64,000 nt of DNA from Cercis canadensis (Eukaryota > Streptophyta > Magnoliopsida > Fabales > Fabaceae): NCBI GenBank assembly GCA_003255065.1, contig QAOA01007223.1:141317-205316 (forward strand), read 5' to 3'. Within the stretch, counting starts at the first letter, position 1, and every line of letters begins with the position of its first letter. Below, piece after piece: positions 55,964 through 64,000 of the stretch. Below the pieces are notes generated by a model. It made no database searches. It had not been told where the DNA came from and was given only the letters and a program-made list of their open reading frames with translations. The translations under genes were made by a program, and so were the position numbers.

Positions 55964-56784
55964 ATGTCAGGGACAGGCACACATGCTCATAGTTTTAGCT
56001 CACGAGGCAGAGGCAGAGTTCATGCTCCATTACAGACTTATTCTGCACCCTCTGACGTGTATATTGATCATACGCCCTCTCTTACTCCCATTGAATCCAC
56101 CCACATAGCACCATCGACTCAAGGTTCTTCTGCTACTGCGTCCACTACGGCGGCGTGTGGATCAATTGATAGCAGGCTGTTGGTTCGACCGAATGGGAAG
56201 GAGTATGATGTTTTTTTTTTCTATGTTATTTTGTTGATATTAGTATTATTTTTATATATGTTTTATATATAATAAATTTTTTAATTTCTGTTCTATAGGT
56301 TTATACCGTCCACTACGACGGTTGGTGTCATTTCTTTCGTCATAAAGACCAAGTATGAACAACCATGGACGGGCTGGAAAGACATTCCCAAGGAAGTGAG
56401 AGATATGTGGTGGACCGAATTTCAGGTTATACAATTAAATTATATTATTTAATTTACACATTATGTTTGTCAGTTATGTTTTGCTTGTAGTCTAACTAAT
56501 CTCTTCCTATCATTGATTTAGAAATATTATACGTGGGATCCGCAACATGATGATGCTATTAGGCGGATCTGGGGCTTTAAGTGTGCTGACACTGTTCGAG
56601 CAAACTTAGCCTCCATTTGTAATCGCAAGTCAAAGGGAAAATTGTTGTTCACGACAGTCCTTGACGCACTATGGGATAAGTGGAGGACTGACCTTGAGTT
56701 CAAAGAGCAGTCAGAGCGAAACAAGAAGAATAGATCAGTTAGTGAGGGAGGATGTCTGAACCGGGGTAGCTCTATTTCTGTGTG
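55964..56784 (+). pseudogene. second CACTA ORF, Ptta/En/Spm plant transposase family
   Basis: Exon 1 (55,964-about 56,205) is Ser/Thr/Gly/Arg-rich (SRGRGRVHAPLQTY) and ends at LLVRPNGKE. Exon 2 (56,299-56,425) has KTKYEQPWTGWKDIPKEVRD with MWWTEFQ. Exon 3 (56,522-56,784) has YYTWDPQHDDAIRRIWGFKC and LDALWDKWRTDLEF. This pattern belongs to the PF03004-type plant transposase that accompanies TNP2 in many CACTA elements and is thought to bind the subterminal repeats. Homology ends with a TGA at about 56,782. It follows TNP2 directly on the same strand, as in related elements. Confidence 0.8.
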
Positions 56785-56914
56785 ATGAGCTGCCGAGGCT
56801 CCTCAAATTACTTAATGTTTAAGGTCGGTTACCTAGCTATTTGCAGCATAGGACAGCCCTAAGTCGAACCTAAGGATTGTTCTATTTAGTGAATCATATT
56901 AAGAAGCATGTAAA
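56785..56914. other. flank of the second CACTA ORF up to the gap
   Basis: No gene seen. The right CACTA terminus is not visible here and could lie in the gap. Confidence 0.4.
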
Positions 56915-57359
56915 NNNNNNNNNNNNNNNNNNNNNNNNNNNNNNNNNNNNNNNNNNNNNNNNNNNNNNNNNNNNNNNNNNNNNNNNNNNNNNNNNNNNNN
57001 NNNNNNNNNNNNNNNNNNNNNNNNNNNNNNNNNNNNNNNNNNNNNNNNNNNNNNNNNNNNNNNNNNNNNNNNNNNNNNNNNNNNNNNNNNNNNNNNNNNN
57101 NNNNNNNNNNNNNNNNNNNNNNNNNNNNNNNNNNNNNNNNNNNNNNNNNNNNNNNNNNNNNNNNNNNNNNNNNNNNNNNNNNNNNNNNNNNNNNNNNNNN
57201 NNNNNNNNNNNNNNNNNNNNNNNNNNNNNNNNNNNNNNNNNNNNNNNNNNNNNNNNNNNNNNNNNNNNNNNNNNNNNNNNNNNNNNNNNNNNNNNNNNNN
57301 NNNNNNNNNNNNNNNNNNNNNNNNNNNNNNNNNNNNNNNNNNNNNNNNNNNNNNNNNNN
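56915..57359. other. assembly gap (445 N)
   Basis: Run of N. Open frames drawn across it are artefacts. Confidence 0.99.
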
Positions 57360-57528
57360 GAAGAACAACAACTCATAATCTCAAAACCAATAATCAGAAT
57401 AGCAAAACCTGGATTGATATGATGGATTAGCCCTCCATGAACAAGAGGAGCTGAGTTCTTACAAAATATCTAAAAGAAAACTTAGAGACTAAGGCAAGCT
57501 CAAAATCTGTCTAAAATATCTAATGAGT

Positions 57529-58206
57529 TGATAATGAATTTTGGCTGCCCCCCTCTTGCTGATATAGACCTCCAATTTTACATGCACACCCAAATTTCCC
57601 TTAGGGCACACTTGTTCCCATGGGCCTTAGCTTCAATTGGGCTTTGGTTTGGGCCCATTTGGACTTGTCATGAGGAAGTTAGGCCCATTTAAGTGGCAGA
57701 AGGTGTCTGGAACCGTCAGCTAACTTGCACAGCAAATAAGACCATATTCCACATAAAATATGGTGAACTGGTCTTCATATAAATTGAAGCTCTGTCTGTT
57801 AGCTTTCCAATGGTACCAGTTTCAGGTCCATATGACATATACAACTCAAGGTATGACCCAAATACTGCATGTAGGTCAGGATCCTGCGACAGCATGTCTT
57901 CTCTGGTTTCCAGGCTGCGTATGACCTTCTGAACGTCCGAATTAGCTTTGGAGCCCTGAAAGAAAGTTGTATAAAATTCTCTCAGCTTTCCAACAAGGTA
58001 TGAATCGGAATTTTTAGACATCCAGAACTCAAGATATGCCTGAAACACAGAGACAGCATATAATGCCCAGTATTGCTGGAAATTGCAATTAAGCATAAAT
58101 GGATCCTAAGTCATGAAATGAGGTCTAAGTCTATGCAATTCAGCCCAAAAGAGGTTTAAAAGACTAAGTATGAGGAATAACTATTGTATAAAAAGTGTGT
58201 TCATCA
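57529..58206 (-). mobile_element. solo LTR, Athila-type, copy 2
   Basis: A 678-bp minus-strand unit, TGATGAACAC...TTATCA, closely matching 32,558-33,246. A TATACAATAG-like word lies near its start. It lies opposite in orientation to the Athila element that begins 67 bp to the right. Parts such as CATGCAGT, GTCATATGGAC and CCATTGGAAAGCTAA are shared with that element's LTR, so both belong to one broad family. No clear 5-bp target duplication is seen (TGAGT on the left, CTGTG on the right). Confidence 0.7.
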
Positions 58207-58272
58207 CTGTGTCAGAGCATAAAAGGCGATATGTAAGTTTTATTTATTGATAATAAAGTTTTTGTAAGTATG

Positions 58273-59715
58273 TGATGAACAATATTTTTATATATTATTA
58301 ATCCCAATTTTTAACCTCTTAATCCTATTTTGGGCTTATTTGATTGGGCTTGGGTCATATTTCATTAATTAGGTTCAAATTGGGCTTAAGTGTATTTTTT
58401 AGCATTATTAGGGTTTTGATACTATTCTGTATTTTGGGTATATCTTTAGTTCTGAATGTTTAAAAATTGTGATTCTTGCCTTGTAGGAAAGCTAAGATGA
58501 TTATCTACAACTTTCATTTAGATCTCCAAGGCCAATTTAGACGTTCAGTGGATCAAATTTAACCCGGAAGTCAGAGTAGAGTTGCTGCCGCTGGATCTTG
58601 ACCCGCATGCAGTGTTTGGACCATAACTTGTGTTGTACATGTCATATGGACTTGAAACTAGTCCCATTGGAAAGCTAAGGTGCAAGGCTTCAATTTTTAT
58701 GAAGGTCAATTCAACAAATTATGAAGTTAAGATAGTCTTATTTCCTATAAAAAATGGTTGATTAGTCCAGAGACCTATATAGACCTAGATGGACTTAAAT
58801 GAGCTTAACTTCCTCAATTCAGGTCCAATTAGGCCCAAACCGGAGCCCATTTGAAGCTGAGGTCCAGAGGTTTAAACTAGGTTAGGGGTAAATTAGGTGT
58901 GTATGAAAGTTAGGAAGTTATAAGTAGAGAAAGGAGGCAGACGAGTTATCATTGCTAGACTAGGCAACTTTTGTTTTCTCTCTTAAAAATTCTGGAGCTC
59001 TTTGATTTATGACTGCACTTCTCCATTGGAGCTTGGATTTCATGACCATGGAGGAGTAGAATCCTTGTAACCAAGTTAGACTCCTAATTAAATTCGGTTT
59101 TGATTTTGAGATTATGTTCTTAATTGGATTAAACTTAATGCAATTTCTTCTTCTTTGAATTTCTACCTTGCTTTAATCTTTGTATGAATTCATGGAAATA
59201 TTTATGATTTATATGGATATTGAAGTAAGAAATAGAATTTAGATTGATCAATCTTTAATCTGTGGTTAGAATTCAAAGAAGCTATGCTATGTTAATTGAT
59301 GTTCGGTTTTTAGATTAATCACTAATTGCTTAGTCTTTGTGATTACAAGATTAGTGATTGTATGTGGTTAATCGAATTCTAAGTGATAACTTAGTAGGAA
59401 TAATTAGTCACAATTAGAGATTTTGGTTGTGATTAAACTCAATTAGCATTGCTACATTAAGACTTAATCACTCATGTTAATCTAGAATGAATCAAACCGG
59501 TTTTTGATGGATGCCTAGCTAGGTTACGCCTTTAATCAACTTCATTAATTCTGCAATTTACTATTATAATCTTGTTTCAAAAATCCCATGTTTTTAACTT
59601 AAAACTATTTATTATACATTGCATTCCTTGTGAGACAAACCCGGATTATGCTCTCTATTGCATTCTAATTAGGGCATTCGGTTTGATTTAATTGGTTAAG
59701 CGACAACACCAATCA
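58273..59715 (+). mobile_element. 5' LTR of the Athila element (1,443 bp)
   Basis: It runs from TGATGAACAATATTTTTATA to CCAATCA, five bases before the primer site. The TGAT...ATCA ends match those of the two solo LTRs. A possible TATA box (GTTATAAGTAGAG) lies at about 58,918. The right border is firm from the primer site; the left is inferred from shared ends. Confidence 0.72.
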
Positions 59716-59720
59716 AATTT

Positions 59721-59738
59721 TGGCGCTGTTGCCGGGGA
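59721..59738 (+). promoter_or_regulatory. Athila primer binding site
   Basis: TGGCGCTGTTGCCGGGGA differs by one base from TGGCGCCGTTGCCGGGGA, the site typical of Athila elements (tRNA-Asp-type primer). It starts minus-strand DNA synthesis. Confidence 0.88.
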
Positions 59739-60310
59739 ATGTTAATATTAGTTGATGATTTTAAGTTCATTGTGTGAATTCTAATCATTTGCTCCTATTT
59801 TCCCCTTGTTTTCCTTGCATTTTTACTTGATTCACTAATTTTCGCGTGTACTGTTCTAGCCAAAATATTTTGCTCCGATTGACCTGAAACTTGGTCAGTT
59901 GAAGGAAAAAAGGCCAAAAATCAATAGTCACAGCCTTTGGCTGTGAGGTCTACATATTTTAGCCAAATTTTACTTTTTTGACCACTTTTCAATTTTTTAT
60001 TTGATTTTTGAGTTCCATTTAGTCTCAGATTTCACTCTGTGGTGGTAGAAAATTTTTAAAAAATGTTTAGAGGGGTCAACTAGTGTTATTTTAGTCTCTT
60101 TTTGCCTTTGTTTAATGCATTTTGTGTGTTTCCATTTTAGTGCAATTATGTCACCTTGTGTGTGTTAATTATATTTTAGTGTATTTTAGTGCAATTCAAG
60201 TCCCCTGTATGAAGTTTGGTGATTTGGTTCCATTTCCCCCTTGTTTTCCCTTTATTTTGGCTTGAATTAGTTGATTCATTGAATTGATTGCTTTGTTAAA
60301 TTCGGATTAC
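59739..60310 (+). other. Athila leader, non-coding
   Basis: No gene. T-rich leader sequence between the primer site and the tandem repeat, with short words such as TTTTAGTGCAATT repeated at about 60,137 and 60,184. Confidence 0.6.
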
Positions 60311-60311
60311 T

Positions 60312-60815
60312 TTATGTCATTTACTTTATCATATTTACTTTTTGTCATTTACTTTTTGTTATTTACTTTCTGTCGTTTAATTTCTGTCATTTACTTTATG
60401 TCATTTACTTTCTGTCATTTAATTTCTATCGATTAATTTTTGTCATTTACTTTATGTCATTTACTTTTTGTCATTTAATTTTTGTCGATTAATTTCTGTC
60501 AATTACTTTCTGTGGTTTAATTTTCGTCATTTAATTTCTGTCAATTACTTTCTATCATTTACTTTATGTCATTTACTTTCTGTCATTTAATTTATGTCGA
60601 TTACTTTCTGTCATTTACTTTATGTCATTTACTTTTTGTCATTTAATTTTTGTCATTTACTTTTTGTCATTTACTTTCTATTAATTATTTTATGTCTTTT
60701 ACTTTCTGCTGATTACTTTCTGTTAATTACTTTATGTCGTTTACCTTCTTCTAATTTCTTTCTATCAATTACTTTTTGCTGATTACTTTCTGTCGATTAC
60801 CTTCTGTTTTAGCCA
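60312..60815 (+). repeat. short tandem repeat (about 15 bp) in the Athila leader
   Basis: About 30 variants of TGTCATTTACTTTC (also TCGATTAATTT and TTAATTAC forms) run head to tail for about 500 bp. The unit length drifts between 14 and 16. It lies between primer site and gag, so it is part of the untranslated leader. Confidence 0.88.
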
Positions 60816-60888
60816 TTTTCTGTCCTTATTTCTGTGTTGTGTTCCTATTTTAGTGTGTTTTGGCATTCTGTCAACCTTGTGTGCATGA

Positions 60889-62840
60889 TGTATAACTCGG
60901 TCTTCTTGCAATGATTTATGTGATATTGATTGTGAGATTGATAAAACATTTCATAGCCGGCATAGACAAGCTAGGAGAAGAGTAGTTGTTGATCCTATTC
61001 TTAATCCTGTTGTTGTTAGTCCTGTTGTTCATAATTCTATTGACAACATGGCTGACCATAACATAGATGATAATGTGGATCCTATTGTTAATGATGCTGC
61101 CAATATGGCTAGACATAATGATATGCAGGTTAGACCTAGGACTCTTAATGAGCTTGTTGGCCCATATATGACATACCAACCTTTAAGCATCCAATACCCT
61201 GAGTTAGATGCTTCTTTTGAACTCAAGTCCGGATTGATACACTTGTTGCCTAGATTTCATGGTCTTGCAGGTGAGGATCCCCATAAGCACTTGAAGGAAT
61301 TCCATGTGGTTTGTTCAACAATGAAGCCACAAGGAGTTTCTGAGCAGGACATTAAATTGAGGGCATTTCCTTTTTCCCTTCCGGATGCTGCAAAGGATTG
61401 ACTCTACTATCTCTCACAAGGCTCAGTGACAAATTGGAATGGGATGAAGAGACTCTTTTTGGAGAAGTTTTACCCTGCTTCTAGGATTGCTGCAATTAGA
61501 AAGGACATTTGTGGTATAAGGCAGCTTCCAGGAGAGACCTTGTATGAATACTGGGAAAGGTTCAATAGGTTGTGCTCAAGTTGTCCCCACCATCAAATTA
61601 GTGACCAACTCTTAATTTAATATTTTTATGAGGGTCTAATGCCTATGGAGAGGAGCAATATTGATTCTGTTAGTGGAGGAGCATTGGTGGATAAGACACC
61701 TGCTGCAGCTAGGGATTTGATCTCTAATATGGCTGCCAATTCCCAACAGTTTGGCACTAGGATGCATTCTGCCAATAGAGGGGTCAATGAGGTTAATGTG
61801 CACCCTGCTAACCAATAGAGGATGAAACATAGGCTTGATGAGTTAACCTCATTGGTGAGACAATTAGCCATGGGAAAACATCAACAGCCAGCCATGCCAC
61901 CAATGTAACCAGTGCAACCAATCCGAGTTTGTGGCATATGTTCTTGTTCTTCCCATTGCGTTGATGCTTGTCCTACCCTTCAAGAAGATATCCCTGCCTT
62001 CCCTAACCAAACAGCAACTACAGCCAATATTTTTTTCAACAAGCCTCAGTATTCCCAATCTCAGTACTACCAGCCTCACCAACCAAGACATGACCTTTTC
62101 TCTACCACATATAACCCTGGTTGGAAAGACCATCCAAACTTGAGATATGGCAATAACATGCAACCACAACAGCAACCTAATCCTCAGCCTTACCAGTCAT
62201 ACCAAAATAGACCACCAGGCTTTCAAAATAGACAACTTTTCCATCCTGCCAACTAGCAAGCTTCCACTTCTAACCAATCTACACCTAACCTAGAAGAGCT
62301 TATGAAACAATTAGCAGCCAATAACCTCCAATTCCAGTAGAGCACTGGAGCTACCATTCAAAATTTGGAGACTCAAATTGGCCAATTGGCTTCATCCATT
62401 AGTCAACTACAAGCTCAAGGTTCTGGTAACCTTCCCTCTCAAACAATTCCTAATCCAATTGGGAAGAATGTGAATGCAATCACCCTAAGGAGTGGTAAGG
62501 AAATTCCTGACCCTACCCCTGCACCTGCAGCCAACCATTCCAGCAATGGTCAGAGCAAGCCAAATGTGCAAGATAAGCCTGTTGTTGACCCTAGCAGTTC
62601 TAACTCTAGCACTCCAGAGATGCTACAGCAGCATAAGAACACTCATTTTGTTCCTCTGCCTTTCCTACAGAGAGCCCTTCAATCCAAAAAGTTGGATGAG
62701 ATAGAGAAAGAAAGGGAATTTCTAGAGACATTTAGGAGAGTTGAGATTACCATTCCACTGTTAGAGGCAATCAAGCAGATTCCAAAGTATGCAAGGTTCC
62801 TGAAAGAGTTGTGCACTCACAATAGGAAGTTAAAGGGCAA
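60889..62840 (+). pseudogene. Athila gag, six nonsense codons, no frameshift
   Basis: The frame opens after TGA at 60,886; the first Met is at 61,048. Matrix/capsid: ELVGPYMTYQPLSIQYPELD, HLLPRFHGLAGEDPHKHLKE, FPFSLPDAAKD, then stop, YYLSQGS, and RLFLEKFYPASRIAAIRKDI. A Cys-rich nucleocapsid segment at about 61,930-61,970 reads CGICSCSSHCVDACP. A Gln/Pro-rich stretch (62,100-62,260) is followed by VNAITLRSGKE, typical of Athila. Stops: TGA 61,399; TAA 61,618; TAG 61,816; TAA 61,906; TAG 62,254; TAG 62,338. Each falls where relatives or neighbouring residues suggest Trp or Gln. Gag would form the particle. Confidence 0.9.
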
Positions 62841-64000
62841 TGAACAGGTCAGTATGGGCCAGAATGTTTCTGCCCTCATTCAACCTATGCCTAAGAAGTG
62901 CCAAGATCCTGGAACTTTTACCATACCTTGGGTCATTGGAAACTGTAACTTTGAGGATGCTATGTTGGACCTTGGAGCTTTTATCAATGTCATACTCAAG
63001 TCAATTTTTCATTCACTTGGATTGGGACCCTTGCAGCCAACAGGAGTAGTGATCCAACTAGCAAACAGAAGCAATGCATACCCTGCAGGCCTGATTGAGA
63101 ATGTACTAGTTCGAGTTAATGAGTTATTTTTCCCTGCTGACTTCTACATCCTAGACATGGAGGGTGAATCAACAAACAGCAAGAATCCAATCATCCTTGG
63201 GAGACCTTTCCTCAAGACTGCTAGAACCAAGATAGATGTCCATTCTGGAACTCTTTCAATGGAGTTTGGTGATAGTATAGTGCAGTTTAATATCCTTGAT
63301 GCCATGAGATATCCCATGGAAGATCATTCTGTTTATTGCATTGATATTATTGATGAGTTAGTTAATGATAGTCTTCCCTCTGAACCCCCTGAGTTGCTGT
63401 TCTTGGATGATTCAATTTGTTGTGATTGTGATAGTGATTCTGTTTGCTATGTTTGCTTAGGGATTACTGAATTTTTAGAGAGCAATGATTCTATCACAGA
63501 GGCTATTGAAGTAGTTGATGGAGTAGTTGATGATCCTACAGTGGCAGTTAATGCCAAGTGTGAGGGGGAGATTTATGCACTAGAGGCTGTAGCCAAGACC
63601 TTACTTCTTTCCATAGAGCAGCCACCCAAACTGGAGCTTAAACCCCTCCCTGAGCATTTGACTTATGCATTTTTAGAGGAGAATGAGCAACTGCCAATTA
63701 TTATTGCCAAGAACCTTCAACCTGAGCAAGAGGCAAGGTTGTTGCACATTCTGAGAGTGAACAAGAAGGCAATTGGGTGGACACTGGCAGATATACCTGG
63801 CATCAGTCCTTCTACCTGCATGCACAGAATTTTACTTGAGGAAGATGCTAAGGCAGTGAGGCAGCCACAAAGGAAACTCAATCCACTGATTCTGGATGTG
63901 GTCAAGAAAGAGATAACCAAGCTTATTCAAGCTGAAATTATTTACCCAATCTCAGAAAGCAAATGGGTGAGCCCAGTGCAAGTTGTTCCAAAGAAGTCGG
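62841..64000 (+). CDS. Athila protease and RT start, open to the window end
   Basis: The same frame as gag, open from 62,341 to 64,000. Protease: GNCNFEDAMLDLGAFINVIL at about 62,940 (active-site DLGA; the next residue is Phe where relatives have Ser) and NPIILGRPFLKTARTKIDVH near 63,190. A Cys/Asp-rich spacer follows, then the RT entry: LPEHLTYAFLEENEQLPIII, IGWTLADIPGISPSTCMHRI, LILDVVKKEITKLIQAEIIY, SKWVSPVQVVPKK. The catalytic RT motifs lie beyond the window. The protease would process gag-pol, and RT would copy the RNA. The partial CDS has no stop here, but six stops upstream in gag block normal translation. Confidence 0.9.

Larger units (their letters stand above)
58273..64000 (+). mobile_element. 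Athila retrotransposon, 5' part (runs off the window)
   Basis: It has a 5' LTR (58,273-59,715), a primer site, a leader with a long tandem repeat, and a gag-pol reading frame from 60,889 to the window end, at the start of RT. Gag, protease and primer site are those of the Athila lineage. The reading frame has six stops but no frameshift, so this is among the youngest elements here. Confidence 0.9.

Noticed and set aside
56877..57422. Open frames across the run of N
   Set aside because: They exist only because N was treated as coding.
57716..58096. 126-codon minus-strand open frame in the solo LTR, partly shared with 32,866-33,063
   Set aside because: It lies inside an LTR, matches no known domain, and is shared only because the two LTRs are copies of one another.
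60594..60782. 62-codon hydrophobic frame in the Athila leader
   Set aside because: It is a translation of the 15-bp T-rich tandem repeat, not a gene.

Overview
The window is nuclear DNA of a flowering plant, probably a eudicot. It is AT-rich and consists almost wholly of decayed transposable elements stacked beside or inside one another. I found no intact host gene. The Tat/Ogre-type and Athila Ty3 elements, Sirevirus-type copia fragment, Helitron, MULE and CACTA remnants are a combination typical of plant repeat-rich chromatin; the species cannot be named from this.

Layout. 1-10,430 (minus strand): a Tat/Ogre-type Ty3 retrotransposon read right to left as ORF1 (DUF7745-like), gag, protease, reverse transcriptase, two RNase H domains, integrase, a 3' UTR with 17 tandem 40-bp repeats, and the first bases of its 3' LTR. 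About 10,510-21,030 (plus strand): a second, different Tat element joined head-to-head to the first. It lacks its 5' half but keeps protease to integrase, a 3' UTR tandem array, the polypurine tract and a roughly 3.1-kb 3' LTR. 21,030-23,010: an RPA70-like gene with nonsense codons, and 29,876-32,557: the N-terminal part of a Helitron Rep/helicase, both on plus. These may be two halves of one Helitron, split by a minus-strand Ty3 array (23,540-29,875) with the order pol end, LTR, gag-pol, LTR, gag start. 32,558-33,246: a solo Athila-type LTR. 33,247-35,285: the 3' end of a Sirevirus-like copia element on minus. 35,286-45,097: an almost complete 9.8-kb Mutator-like element (MULE) with long terminal inverted repeats, a transposase gene, an opposing GRF zinc-finger gene and two exons that look captured from a host gene. 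45,096-45,447: a Tat LTR tail and a CACTA-like subterminal repeat block. 45,450-52,200: mostly unassigned sequence holding one bHLH-type exon, an AT microsatellite and a 355-bp hairpin. 52,212-56,784: CACTA TNP2-type transposase and a second CACTA ORF. 56,915-57,359: assembly gap. 57,529-58,206: a second solo Athila-type LTR. 58,273-64,000: 5' LTR, primer site, leader repeat, gag, protease and start of RT of an Athila element that runs off the window.

Decay. The coding remnants are broken mostly by stop codons at positions where the family has Gln or Trp, the change expected from deamination of methylated cytosine on either strand. In the Athila gag-pol frame these are the only breaks: six stops and no frameshift in 3.1 kb.

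Most interesting signals. (1) In both Tat elements and in the Sirevirus fragment the polypurine tract is bracketed by an inverted repeat that pairs LTR sequence with sequence just upstream of the tract; the two Tat elements also have an inner hairpin. (2) The MULE combines long TIRs, an opposing GRF-type gene and captured in-frame exons. (3) The arrangement of Ty3 and Helitron fragments points to unequal recombination and nesting.
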